Shown: in pieces, positions 26,562 to 39,252 of the stretch
How positions within the stretch are numbered: the stretch's first letter is position 1
Layout: each line of letters starts with the position of its first letter
Assembly (NCBI GenBank): GCA_920105625.2
Contig: OV050032.1
Location: 114,374,542 to 114,438,541, forward strand
DNA length: 64,000 bases
Direction of reading: 5' to 3'
Source of the DNA: Clusia tigrina
Taxonomy: Eukaryota > Arthropoda > Insecta > Diptera > Clusiidae
Program-made: the position numbers and the translations under genes
The notes under the pieces: generated by a model
What the model was told of the DNA's origin: nothing
Seen by the model: the letters and a program-made list of their open reading frames with translations, nothing else
Database searches by the model: none

Positions 26562-29500
26562 CTTTTTAATGGAGCGTCATAAAACCTTGAAATTTTGTAA
26601 CAATAAAGTACTCGAGCCTCTTGTCAATTTAAGCCATCGCTCAAAGCTATGCTACCCTTGAGTCCCAAATCAAATACTGATAAAACTTCAAATGGCCCTA
26701 ACTTCTTTACGGTACGTCCTACACCTATCAAAGTTTGCAACATACAAATGCTTGTAACTTTTTACTGGAGCGTCATAAAAACTTGAAATTTTGTAACAAT
26801 AAAGTACCCGAGCCTCTTGTCAATTTAAGCCTTCGTTCAAAGCTATGCTACCCTTGAGTCCCAAATCAAACACTGATAAAACTTCAAATGGCCCTAACTT
26901 CTATACCATACGTCCTACACCTATCAAAGTTTGCAACATACAAATGCTTGTAACTTTTTACTGGAGCGTCATAAAACCTTGAAGTTTTGTAACAATAAAG
27001 TACTCGAGCCTCTTGTCAATTTAAGCCATCGCTCAAAGCTATGCTACCCTAGAGTCCCAAATCAAACACTGATAAAACTTCAAACGCCCCTAACTTCTTT
27101 ACGGTACGTCCTACACCTATCAAAGTTTGCAACATACAAATGCTTGTAACTTTTTACTGGAGCGTCATAAAACCTTGAAGTTTTGTAACAATAAAGTACT
27201 CGAGCTTCTTGTCTATTTAAGCCATCGCTCAAAGCTATGCTACCCTAGAGTCCCAAATCAAACACTGATTAAACTCCAAACGCCCCTAACTTCTTTACGG
27301 TACGTCCTACACCTATCAAAGCTTGCAACATTCAAATGCTTGTAAGTTTTTACTGGAGCGTCATAAAACCTTGAAATTTTGTAACAATAAAGTACTCGAG
27401 CCTCTTGTCAATTTAAGCCATCGCTCAAAGCTATGCTACCCTTGAGTCCCAAATCAAACACTGATAAAACTTCAAATGGCCCTAACTTCTATACGGTACG
27501 TCCTACACCTATCAAAGTTTGCAACATACAAATGCTTGTAACTTTTTCCTGGAGCGTCATAAAACCTTGAAATTTTGTAACAATGAAGTACCCGAGCCGT
27601 TTGTCAATTTAAGCTATCCCTCAAAGCTATGCTACCCTTGAGTACCAAATCAAACACTGATAAAATTTCAAATGGCCCTAACTTCTATACGGTACATCCT
27701 ACACCTATCAAAGTTTGCAACATTCAAATGATTGTAACTTTTTACTTGAGCGTCATAAAACCTTGAAATTTTGTAACAATGAAGTACCCGAGCCTCTTGT
27801 CAATTTAAGCTATCGCTCAAAGCTATGCTACCCTTGAGTCCCAAATCAAACACTGATAAAACTTCAAATGGCCCTAACTTCTATACGGTATGTCCTACAC
27901 CTATCAAAGTTTGCAACATACAAATGCTTGTATCTTTTTACTGGAGCGTCATAAAACCTTGAAATTTTGTAACAATAAAGTACTCGAGCCTCTTGTCAAT
28001 TTAAGCCATCGCTCAAAGCTATGCTACCCTTGAGTCCCAAATCAAACACTGATAAAACTTCAAACGCCCCTAACTTCTTTACGGTACGTCCTACACCTAT
28101 CAAAGTTTGCAACATACAAATGCTTGTAACTTTTTACTGGAGCGTCATAAAACCTTGAAATTTTGTAACAATAAAGTACTCGAGCCTCTTGTCAATTTAA
28201 GCCATCGCTCAAAGCTATGCTACCCTTGAGTCCCAAATCAAACACTGATAAAACTTCAAATGGCCCTAACTTCTATACGGTACGTCCTACACCTATCAAA
28301 GTTTGCAACATACAAATGCTTGTAACTTTTTACTGGAGCGTCATAAAACCTTGAAGTTTTGTAACAATAAAGTACTCGAGCCTCTTGTCAATTTAAGCCA
28401 TCGCTCAAAGCTAGGCTACCCTAGAGTCCCAAATCAAACACTGATAAAACTTCAAACGCCCCTAACTTCTTTACGTTACGTCCTACACCTATCAAAGTTT
28501 GCAACATACAAATGCTTGTAACTTTTTAATGGAGCGTCATAAAACCTTGAAATTTTGTAACAATAAAGTACTCGAGCCTCTTGTCAATTTAAGCCATCGC
28601 TCAAAGCTATGCTACCCTTGAGTCCCAAATCAAATACTGATAAAACTTCAAATGGCCCTAACTTCTTTACGGTACGTCCTACACCTATCAAAGTTTGCAA
28701 CATACAAATGCTTGTAACTTTTTACTGGAGCGTCATAAAACCTTGAAATTTTGTAACAATAAAGTACTCGAGCCTCTTGTCAATTTAAGCCTTCGCTCAA
28801 AGCTATGCTACCCTTGAGTCCCAAATCAAACACTGATAAAACTTCAAATGGCCCTAACTTCTATACCATACGTCCTACACCTATCAAAGTTTGCAACATA
28901 CAAATGCTTGTAACTTTTTACTGGAGCGTCATAAAACCTTGAAGTTTTGTAACAATAAAGTACTCGAGCCTCTTGTCAATTTAAGCCATCGCTCAAAGCT
29001 ATGCTACCCTAGAGTCCCAAATCAAACACTGATAAAACTTCAAACGCCCCTAACTTCTTTACGGTACGTCCTACACCTGTCAAAGTTTGCAACATTCAAA
29101 TGCTTGTAACTTTTTACTGGAGCGTCATAAAACCTTGAAATTTTGTAACAATAAAGTACTCGAGCCTCTTGTCAAATTAAGCCATCGCTCAAAGCTATGC
29201 TACTCTTGAGTCCCAAATCAAACTCTGATAAAATTTCAAATGGCCCTAACTTCTTTACGGTACGTCCTACACCTATCAAAGTTTGCAACATACAAATGCT
29301 TGTAACTTTTTACTGGAGCGTCATAAAACCTTGAAATTTTGTAACAATAAAGTACTCGAGCCTCTTGTCAATTTAAGCCATAGCTCAAAGCTATGCTACC
29401 CTTGAGTACCAAATCAAACACTGATAAAATTTCAAATGGCCCTAACTTCTATAAGGTACGTCCTACACCTATCAAAGTTTGCAACATTCAAATGATTGTA

Positions 29501-29832
29501 ACTTTTTACTGGAGCCTTATAAAACCTTGAAATTTTGTAACAATAAGGTACTCGAGCCTCTTGTCAATTTAGGCCATCGCTCAAAGCTATGCTACCCTTG
29601 AGTCCCAAATCAAACACTGATAAACCTTCAAATGGCTCTAACTTCTTTACGGTACGTCCTACACATATCAAAGTTTGCAACATACAAATGCTTGTAACTT
29701 TTTACTGGAGCGTCATAAAACCTTACTATTTTGTAACAATAAAGTACTCGAGCCTCTTGTCAATTTAAGCTATCGCTCAAAACTATGCTACCCTAGAGTC
29801 CCAAATCAAACACTGATAAAACTTCAAACGCC
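26562..29832. repeat. 17-mer block, copy 2
   Basis: Carries the same landmark order as copy 1 and begins about 60 bases after copy 1 ends. The match stops near 29832, where ACTTCTATACGG replaces ACTTCTTTACGG. Private changes include GAGCCGTTTGTC near 27595, TTTACGTTACGTCC near 28472 and ACACCTGTCAAAG near 29075. Confidence 0.8.
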
Positions 29833-29987
29833 CCTAACTTCTATACGGTACGTCCTACACCTATCAAAGTTTGCAACATTCAAATGCTTGTAACTTTTTA
29901 CTGGAGCGTCATAAAACCTTGAACTTTTGTAACAATAAAGTACTCGAGCCTCTTGTCAATTTAAGCCATCGCTCATAGCTATGCTAC
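29595..29987. repeat. Two-monomer segment copied 779 bp downstream, copy 1
   Basis: Carries GATAAACCTTC, CCTTACTATTTTG, CCTTGAACTTTTG and CGCTCATAGC, all of which recur 779 bases later. The shift is four monomers minus 5 bases. Confidence 0.8.
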
Positions 29988-30373
29988 CCTTGAGTCCCAA
30001 ATCAAACACTGATAAAACTTCAAATGGCCCTAACTTCTTTACGGTACGTCCTACACCTATCAAAGTTTGCAACATACAAATGCTTGTAACTTTTTACTGG
30101 GGCGTCATAAAACCTTGAAATTTTGTAACAATAAAGTACTCGAGCCTCTTGTCAATTTAAGCCATCGCTCAAAGCTATGCTACCCTTGAGTCCCAAATCA
30201 AACACTGATAAAACTTCAAATGGCCCAAACTTCTATACCGTACGTCCTACACCTATCAAAGTTTGCAACATACAAATGCTTGTAACTTTTTACTGGAGCG
30301 TCATAAAACCTTGAAGTTTTGTAACAATAAAGTACTCGAGCCTCTTGTCAATTTAAGCCATCGCTCAAAGCTA

Positions 30374-30766
30374 CCCTTGAGTCCCAAATCAAACACTGAT
30401 AAACCTTCAAATGGCTCTAACTTCTTTACGGTACGTCCTACACATATCAAAGTTTGCAACATACAAATGCTTGTAACTTTTTACTGGAGCGTCATAAAAC
30501 CTTACTATTTTGTAACAATAAAGTACTCGAGCCTCTTGTCAATTTAAGCTATCGCTCAAAACTATGCTACCCTAGAGTCCCAAATCAAACACTGATAAAA
30601 CTTCAAACGCCCCTAACTTCTATACGGTACGTCCTACACCTATCAAAGTTTGCAACATTCAAATGCTTGTAACTTTTTACTGGAGCGTCATAAAACCTTG
30701 AACTTTTGTAACAATAAAGTACTCGAGCCTCTTGTCAATTTAAGCCATCGCTCATAGCTATGCTAC
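30374..30766. repeat. Two-monomer segment, copy 2, with a 5-bp deletion at its left edge
   Basis: Repeats GATAAACCTTC, CCTTACTATTTTG, CCTTGAACTTTTG and CGCTCATAGC. Its left edge at 30373/30374 coincides with CTCAAAGCTACCCTTG, where five bases (ATGCT or an equivalent frame) are missing. The deletion looks like the scar of the recombination that placed this copy. The related segment in domain D (39073-39850) has the intact CTATGCTACCC and lacks this extra pair of monomers. Confidence 0.75.
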
Positions 30767-31570
30767 CCTAGAGTCCCAAATCAAACACTGATAAAACTTC
30801 AAACGCCCCTAACTTCTTTACGGTACGTCCTACACCTATCAAAGTTTGCCACATTCAAATGCTTGTAACTCTTTACTGGAGCGTCATAAAACCTTGAAGT
30901 TTTGTAACAATAAAGTACTCGAGCCTCTTGTCAAATTAAGCCATCGCTCAAAGCTATGCTACCCTTGAGTCCCAAATCAATAACTGATAAAATTTCAAAT
31001 GGCCCTAACTTCTTTACGGTACGTCCTACACCTATCAAAGTTTGCAACATACAAATGCTTGTAACTTTTTACTGGAGCGTCATAAAAACTTGACATTTTG
31101 TAACAATAAAGTACTCGAGCCTCTTGTCAATTTAAGCCATCCCTCAAAGCTATGCTACCCTTGAGTACCAAATCCAACACTGATAAAATTTCAAATGGCC
31201 CTAACTTCTATACGGTACGTCCTACACCTATCAAAGTTTGCAACATTCAAATGATTGTAACTTTTTACTGGAGCGTCATAAAACCTTGAAATTTTGTAAC
31301 AATAAAGTACTCGAGCCTCTTGTCAATTTAGGCCATCGCAAAAAGCTATGCTACCCTTGAGTCCCAAATCAAACACTGATAAAACTTCAAATGGCTCTAA
31401 CTTCCTTACGGTACGTCCTACACATATAAAAGTTTGCAACATACAAATGCTTGTAACTTTTTACTGGAGCGTCATAAAACCTTGAAATTTTGTAACAATA
31501 AAGTACTCGAGCCTCTTGTCAATTTAAGCTATCGCTCAAAGCTATGCTACGCTTGAGTCCCAAATCAAAC
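30767..31570. repeat. Segment shared with domain D (39747-40550 and 45392-46195)
   Basis: About four monomers with GTTTGCCACATTC, CAAATCAATAACTG, TTGACATTTTG, CAAATCCAACACTG, CATCGCAAAAAGC and ACTTCCTTACGG. All recur at +8980 in the same order. The match ends where TTCAAACGCCTC here faces GATAAGACTTC in domain D. This is the clearest link between domains B and D. Confidence 0.8.
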
Positions 31571-32669
31571 ACTGATAAAACTTCAAACGCCTCTAACTTC
31601 TTTACGGTACGTCCTACACCTATCAAAGTTTGCAACATTCAAATGCTTGTAACTTTTTACTGGAGCAAAATAAAACCTTGAAATTTTGTAACAATAAAGT
31701 ACTCGAGCCTCTTGTCAATTTAAGCTATCACTCAAAGCTACCCTTGAGTCCCAAATCAAACACTGATAAAACTTCAAACGCTCCTAACTTCTTTACGGAA
31801 CGTCCTACACCTATCAAAGTTTGCAACATACAAATGCTTGTAACTTTTTACTGGAGCGTCATAAAACCTTGAAATTTTGTAACAATAAAGTACTCGAGCC
31901 TCTTGTCAATTTAAGCTATCGCTCAAAGCTAAGCTACCCTTGAGTCCCAAATCAAACACTGATAAAACTTCAAACGCTCCTAACTTCCTTACGGTACGTC
32001 CTACACCTATCAAAGTTTGCAACATACAAATGCTTGTAACTTTTTACTGGAGCGTCATAAAACCTTGAAATTTTGTAACAATGAAGTACCCGAGCCTCTT
32101 GTCAATTTAAGCCATCACTCAAAGCTATGCTACCCTTGAGTCCCAAATCAAACACTGATAAAACTTCAAATGGCCCTAATTTCTATACGGTACATCCTAC
32201 ACCTATCAAAGTTTGCAACACACAAATGCTTGTATCTTTTTACTGGAGCGTCATAAAACCTTGAAATTTTGTAACAATGAAGTACTCGAGCCTCTTGTCA
32301 ATTTAAGCTATCGCTCAAAGCTATGCTAACCTAGAGTCCCAAATCAAACACTGATAAGACTTCAAACGCCCCTAACTTCTTTACGGTACGTCCTACAGCT
32401 ATCAAAGTTTGCAACATTCAAATGCTTGTAACTTTTTACTGGAGCGTCATAAATCCTTGAAGTTTTGTAACAATAAAGTACTCGAGCCTCTTGTTAATTT
32501 AAGCCATCGCTCAAAGTTATGCTAACCTAGAGTCCCAAATCAAACACTGATAAGACTTCAAACGCCCCTAACTTCTTTACGGTACGTCCTACAGCTATCA
32601 AAGTTTGCAACATTCAAATGCTTGTAACTTTTTACTGGAGCGTCATAAAACCTTGAAGTTTTGTAACAA

Positions 32670-33140
32670 TAAAGTACTCGAGAATCTTGTCAATTTAAGC
32701 TATCGCTCAAAGCTATGCTACGCTTGAGTCCCAAATCAAACACTGATAAAACTTCAAACGCCCCTAACTTCTATACGGTACGTCCTACACCTATCAAAGG
32801 TTGCAACATACAAATGCTTGTAACTTTTTACTGGAGCGTCATAAAACTTTGAAATTTTGTAACAATGAAGTACTCGAGCCTCTTGCCAATTTAAGCCATC
32901 GCTCAAAGCTATGCTACCCTAGAGTCCCAAATCAAACACTGATAAAAATTCAAACGCCCCTAAATTCTATACGGTACGTCCTACACCTATCAAAGTTTGC
33001 AACATATAAATGCTTGTATCTTTTTACTGGAGCGTCATAAAACCTTGAAATTTTGTAACAATAAAGTACTCGAGCCTCTTGTCAATTTAAGCTATCGCTC
33101 AAAGCTATGCTACGCTTGAGTCCCAAATCAAACACTGATA
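32670..33140. repeat. Segment copied at +784 bp (4 monomers)
   Basis: From CTCGAGAATCTTG through GGTTGCAACATAC, CTCTTGCCAATTTAAG, GATAAAAATTC and AACATATAAATG. The same run starts again at about 33454 and once more inside the second 10-mer unit near 35414. Confidence 0.8.
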
Positions 33141-33449
33141 AGACTTCAAACGCCCCTAACTTCTTTACGGTACGTCCTACAGCTATCAAAGTTTGCAACA
33201 TTCAAATGCTTGTAACTTTTTACTGGAGCGTCATAAAACCTTGAAGTTTTGTAACTATAAAGTACTCTAGCCTCTTGTCAATTTAAGCTATCGCTCAAAG
33301 CTATGCTACCCTGGAGTCCCAAATCAAACACTGATAAAACTTCAAATGGCCCTAACTTCTATACGGTACGTCCTACACCTATCAAAGTTTGCAACATTCA
33401 AATGATTCTAACTTTTTACTGGAGCGTCATAAAACCTTGAAATTTTGTA

Positions 33450-35409
33450 ACAATAAAGTACTCGAGAATCTTGTCAATTTAAGCTATCGCTCAAAGCTAT
33501 GCTACGCTTGAGTCCCAAATCAAACACTGATAAAACTTCAAACGCCCCTAACTTCTATACGGTACGTCCTACACCTATCAAAGGTTGCAACATACAAATG
33601 CTTGTAACTTTTTACTGGAGCGTCATAAAACTTTGAAATTTTGTAACAATGAAGTACTCGAGCCTCTTGCCAATTTAAGCCATCGCTCAAAGCTATGCTA
33701 CCCTAGAGTCCCAAATCAAACACTGATAAAAATTCAAACGCCCCTAAATTCTATACGGTACGTCCTACACCTATCAAAGTTTGCAACATATAAATGCTTG
33801 TATCTTTTTACTGGAGCGTCATAAAACCTTGAAATTTTGTAACAATAAAGTACTCGAGCCTCTTGTCAATTTAAGCTATCGCTCAAAGCTATGCTACGCT
33901 TGAGTCCCAAATCAAACACTGATAAAACTTCAAACGCCTCTAACTTCTTTACGGTACGTCCTACACCTATCAAAATTTGCAACATTCAAATGCTTGTAAC
34001 TTTTTACTGGAGCGAAATAAAACCTTGAAATTTTGTAACAATAAAGTACTCGAGCCTCTTGTCAATTTAAGCTATCGCTCAAAGCTATGCTACCCTTGAG
34101 TCCGAAATCAAACACTGATAAAACTTCAAACGCTCCTAACTTCTTTACGGTACGTCCTAAACCTATCAAAGTTTGCAACATACAAATGCTTGTAACTTTT
34201 TACTGGAGCGTCATAAAACCTTGAAATTTTGTAACAATAAAGTACTCGAGCCTCTTGTCAATTTAAGCTATCGCTCAAAGCTAAGCTACCCTTGAGTCCC
34301 AAATCAAACACTGATAAAACTTCAAACGCTCCTAACTTCCTTACGGTACGTCCTACACCTATCAAAGTTTGCAACATACAAATGCTTGTAACTTTTTACT
34401 GGAGCGTCATAAAACCTTGAAATTTTGTAACAATGAAGTACCCGAGCCTCTTGTCAATTTAAGCCATCGCTCAAAGCTATGCTACCCTTGAGTCCCAAAT
34501 CAAACACTGATAAAACTTCAAATGGCCCTAACTTCTATACGGTGGATCCTACACCTATCAAAGTTTGCAACACACAAATGCTTGTATCTTTTTACTGGAG
34601 CGTCATAAAACCTTGAAATTTTGTAACAATGAAGTACTCGAGCCTCTTGTCAATTTAAGCTATCGCTCAAAGCTATGCTAACCTAGAGTCCCAAATCAAA
34701 CACTGATAAGACTTCAAACGCCCCTAACTTCTTTACGGTACGTCCTACAGCTATCAAAGTTTGCAACATTCAAATGCTTGTAACTTTTTACTGGAGCGTC
34801 ATAAAACCTTGAAGTTTTGTAACAATAAAGTACTCGAGCCTCTTGTCAATTTAAGCCATCGCTCAAAGCTATGCTAACCTAGAGTCCCAAATCAAACACT
34901 GATAAGACTTCAAACGCCCCTAACTTCTTTACGGTACGTCCTACAGCTATCAAAGTTTGCAACATTCAAATGCTTGTAACTTTTTACTGGAGCGTCATAA
35001 AACCTTGAAGTTTTGTAACAATAAAGTACTCTAGCCTCTTGTCAATTTAAGCTATCGCTCAAAGCTATGCTACCCTAGAGTCCCAAATCAAACACTGATA
35101 AAACTTCAAATGGCCCTAACTTCTATACGGTACGTCCTACACCTATCAAAGTTTGCAACATTCAAATGATTCTAACTTTTTACTGGAGCGTCATAAAACC
35201 TTGAAATTTTGTAACAATAAAGTACTCGAGAATCTTGTCAATTTAAGCCATCGCTCAAAGCTATGCTACCCTTGAGTCTCAATTCAATCACTGATAAAAC
35301 TTCAAATGGCCCTAACTTCTATACGGTATGTCCTACACCTATCAAAGTTGGCAACATTCAAATGCTTGTAACTTTTTACTGGAGCGTCATAAAACCTTGA
35401 AATTTTGTA
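33450..35409. repeat. 10-mer tandem repeat in domain C, unit 1 (1960 bp)
   Basis: Ten monomers beginning near CTCGAGAATCTTG. They include GGAGCGAAATAAAACC, GAGTCCGAAATC, CCTAAACCTATC, CTAAGCTACCC, ACGGTGGATCC (a BamHI site), two CTACAGCTATC monomers, AAATGATTCTAAC and GAGTCTCAATTCAATCAC. Every one of these recurs 1960 bases later. Confidence 0.85.
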
Positions 35410-37369
35410 ACAATAAAGTACTCGAGAATCTTGTCAATTTAAGCTATCGCTCAAAGCTATGCTACGCTTGAGTCCCAAATCAAACACTGATAAAACTTCA
35501 AACGCCCCTAACTTCTATACGGTACGTCCTACACCTATCAAAGGTTGCAACATACAAATGCTTGTAACTTTTTACTGGAGCGTCATAAAACTTTGAAATT
35601 TTGTAACAATGAAGTACTCGAGCCTCTTGCCAATTTAAGCCATCGCTCAAAGCTATGCTACCCTAGAGTCCCAAATCAAACACTGATAAAAATTCAAACG
35701 CCCCTAAATTCTATACGGTACGTCCTACACCTATCAAAGTTTGCAACATATAAATGCTTGTATCTTTTTACTGGAGCGTCATAAAACCTTGAAATTTTGT
35801 AACAATAAAGTACTCGAGCCTCTTGTCAATTTAAGCTATCGCTAAAAGCTATGCTACGCTTGAGTCCCAAATCAAACACTGATAAAACTTCAAACGCCTC
35901 TAACTTCTTTACGGTACGTCCTACACCTATCAAAATTTGCAACATTCAAATGCTTGTAACTTTTTACTGGAGCGAAATAAAACCTTGAAATTTTGTAACA
36001 ATAAAGTACTCGAGCCTCTTGTCAATTTAAGCTATCGCTCAAAGCTATGCTACCCTTGAGTCCGAAATCAAACACTGATAAAACTTCAAACGCTCCTAAC
36101 TTCTTTACGGTACGTCCTAAACCTATCAAAGTTTGCAACATACAAATGCTTGTAACTTTTTACTGGAGCGTCATAAAACCTTGAAATTTTGTAACAATAA
36201 AGTACTCGAGCCTCTTGTCAATTTAAGCTATCGCTCAAAGCTAAGCTACCCTTGAGTCCCAAATCAAACACTGATAAAACTTCAAACGCTCCTAACTTCC
36301 TTACGGTACGTCCTACACCTATCAAAGTTTGCAACATACAAATGCTTGTAACTTTTTACTGGAGCGTCATAAAACCTTGAAATTTTGTAACAATGAAGTA
36401 CCCGAGCCTCTTGTCAATTTAAGCCATCGCTCAAAGCTATGCTACCCTTGAGTCCCAAATCAAACACTGATAAAACTTCAAATGGCCCTAACTTCTATAC
36501 GGTGGATCCTACACCTATCAAAGTTTGCAACACACAAATGCTTGTATCTTTTTACTGGAGCGTCATAAAACCTTGAAATTTTGTAACAATGAAGTACTCG
36601 AGCCTCTTGTCAATTTAAGCTATCGCTCAAAGCTATGCTAACCTAGAGTCCCAAATCAAACACTGATAAGACTTCAAACGCCCCTAACTTCTTTACGGTA
36701 CGTCCTACAGCTATCAAAGTTTGCAACATTCAAATGCTTGTAACTTTTTACTGGAGCGTCATAAAACCTTGAAGTTTTGTAACAATAAAGTACTCGAGCC
36801 TCTTGTCAATTTAAGCCATCGCTCAAAGCTATGCTAACCTAGAGTCCCAAATCAAACACTGATAAGACTTCAAACGCCCCTAACTTCTTTACGGTACGTC
36901 CTACAGCTATCAAAGTTTGCAACATTCAAATGCTTGTAACTTTTTACTGGAGCGTCATAAAACCTTGAAGTTTTGTAACAATAAAGTACTGTAGCCTCTT
37001 GTCAATTTAAGCTATCGCTCAAAGCTATGCTACCCTAGAGTCCCAAATCAAACACTGATAAAACTTCAAATGGCCCTAACTTCTATACGGTACGTCCTAC
37101 ACCTATCAAAGTTTGCAACATTCAAATGATTCTAACTTTTTACTGGAGCGTCATAAAACCTTGAAATTTTGTAACAATAAAGTACTCGAGAATCTTGTCA
37201 ATTTAAGCCATCGCTCAAAGCTATGCTACCCTTGAGTCTCAATTCAATCACTGATAAAACTTCAAATGGCCCTAACTTCTATACGGTATGTCCTACACCT
37301 ATCAAAGTTGGCAACATTCAAATGCTTGTAACTTTTTACTGGAGCGTCATAAAACCTTGAAATTTTGTA
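35410..37369. repeat. 10-mer tandem repeat in domain C, unit 2 (1960 bp)
   Basis: Immediate copy of unit 1. The few differences seen include CGCTAAAAGC near 35842 for CGCTCAAAGC, and GTACTGTAGCC near 36988 for GTACTCTAGCC. The right edge is where AATGAAGTACTCGAGCC at about 37371 replaces AATAAAGTACTCGAGAATC. Confidence 0.85.
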
Positions 37370-39244
37370 ACAATGAAGTACTCGAGCCTCTTGTCAATTT
37401 AAGCCATCGCTCAAAGCTATGCTACCCTAGAGTCCCAAATCAAACACTGATAAAAATTTAAACGCCCCTAACTTCTATACGGTACGTCCTACACCTATCA
37501 AAGTTTGCAACATACAAATGCTTGTATCTTTTTACTGGAGCGTCATAAAACCTTGAAATTTTGTAACAATAAAGTACTCGAGCCTCTTGTCAATTTAAGC
37601 TATCGCTCAAAGCTATGCTACGCTTGAGTCCCAAATCAAACACTGATAAAACTTCAAACGCCTCTAACTTCTATACGGTACGTCCTACACCTATCAAAGT
37701 TTGCAACATACAAATGCTTGTAACTTTTTACTGGAGCGTCCTAAAACTTTGAAATTTTGTAACAATAAAGTACTCGAGCCTCTTGTCAATTTAAGCTATC
37801 GCTCAAAGCTATGCTACCCTTGAGTCCCAAATCAAACACTGATAAAACTTCAAACGCTCCTAACTTCTTTACGGTACATCCTACACCTATCAAAGTTTGC
37901 AACATACAAATGCTTGTAACTTTTTACTGGAGCGTCATAAAACCTTGAAATTTTGTGACAATAAAGTACTCGAGCCTCTTGTCAATTTAAGCTATCGCTC
38001 AAAGCTATGCTACCCTTGAGTCCCAAATCAAATACTGATAAAACTTCAAATGGCCCTAACTTCTTTACGGTACGTCCTACACCTATCAAAGTTTGCAACA
38101 TACAAATGCTTGTAACTTTTTACTGGAGCGTCATAAAACCTTGAAATTTTGTAACAATAAAGTACTCGAGCCTCTTGTCAATTTAAGCCATCGCTCAAAG
38201 CTATGCTACCCTTGAGTCCCAAATCAAACTCTGATAAAACTTCAAATGGCCCTAACTTCTATACCATACGTCCTACACCTATCAAAGTTTGCAACATACA
38301 AATGCTTGTAACTTTCTACTGGAGCGTCATAAAACCTTGAAGTTTTGTAACAATAAAGTAAACGAGCCTCTTTTCAATTTAAGCCATCGCTCAAAGCTAT
38401 GCTACCCTAGAGTCAAAAATCAAACACTGATAAAACTTCAAACGCCCCTAACTTCTATACGGTACGTCCTACACCTATCAAAGTTTGCAACATTCAAATG
38501 CTTGTAACTTTTTACTGGAGCGTCATAAAACCTTGAAATTTTGTAACAATAAAGTACTCGAGCCTCTTGTCAAATTAAGCCATCGCTCAAAGCTATGCTA
38601 CCCTTGAGTCCCAAATCAAACTCTGATAAAATTTCAAATGGCCCTAACTTCTTTACGGTACGTCCTACACCTATCAAAGTTTGCAACATACAAATGCTTG
38701 TAACTTTTTACTGGAGCGTCATAAAACCTTGAAATTTTGTAACAATAAAGTAGTCGAGCCTCTTGTCAATTTAAGCCATCGCTCAAAGCTATGCTACCCT
38801 TGAGTACCAAATCAAACACTGATAAAATTTCAAATGGCCCTAACTTCTGTAAGGTACGTCCTACACCTATCAAAGTTTGCAACATTCAAATGATTGTAAC
38901 TTTTTACTGGAGCCTTATAAAACCTTGAAATTTTGTAACAATAAGGTACTCGAGCCTCTTGTCAATTTAGGCCATCGCTCAAAGCTATGCTACCCTTGAG
39001 TCCCAAATCAAACACTGATAAAACTTCAAATGGCTCTAACTTCTTTACGGTACGTCCTACACATATCAAAGTTTGCAACATACAAATGCTTGTAACTTTT
39101 TACTGGAGCGTCATAAAACCTTACTATTTTGTAACAATAAAGTACTCGAGCCTCTTGTCAATTTAAGCTATCGCTCAAAACTATGCTACCCTAGAGTCCC
39201 AAATCAAACACTGATAAAACTTCAAACGCCCCTAACTTCTATAC

Positions 39245-39252
39245 ATTCAAAT
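39245..39252 (+). other. 31-bp deletion junction in a monomer (unit 1)
   Basis: ACTTCTATACATTCAAATG joins the TTCTATAC of one monomer directly to the ATTCAAATG of the next. The 31 bases between (CGGTACGTCC to GTTTGCAA) are missing, leaving a 165-bp repeat interval. A shared C or CA at the junction fits a short-homology or slippage deletion. The removed stretch covers most of sub-repeat copy 1. Confidence 0.9.

Larger units (their letters stand above)
14517..31570. repeat. Satellite domain B
   Basis: About 87 monomers. Typical variants are AAGCCATCGCTC, CTTGAAGTTTTG, the GAGCTTCTTGTCTATTTAAG monomer (near 16033, 17991, 20344, 23871 and 27204), TTCTATACCATACG, CCATCGCTCAAAGCTAGGC and TACTTGAGCGTC. 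Spacings between landmark copies fall near 10, 12, 17, 18, 30 and 35 monomers, off by one base where single-base deletions intervene. The region therefore looks repeatedly copied over itself rather than built on one fixed higher-order unit. No genes or foreign inserts were found. Confidence 0.85.
31571..37369. repeat. Satellite domain C
   Basis: About 30 monomers. Typical variants are GCTACGCTTGAG, CTACAGCTATCAAAG, CACTGATAAGAC, GTACTCTAGCC, CTCGAGAATCTTG, GGTTGCAACATAC and GGAGCGAAATAAAACC. It contains a 10-mer tandem pair and a 4-mer copy, listed separately. A second 5-bp deletion like that at 30373 lies at about 31740 (CTCAAAGCTACCCTTG). No gene or foreign DNA was seen. Confidence 0.85.

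Noticed and set aside
14517..31570. CRISPR-like array of repeats and spacers
   Set aside because: The whole 196-bp unit is conserved. There are no short repeats with unique spacers and no cas genes.
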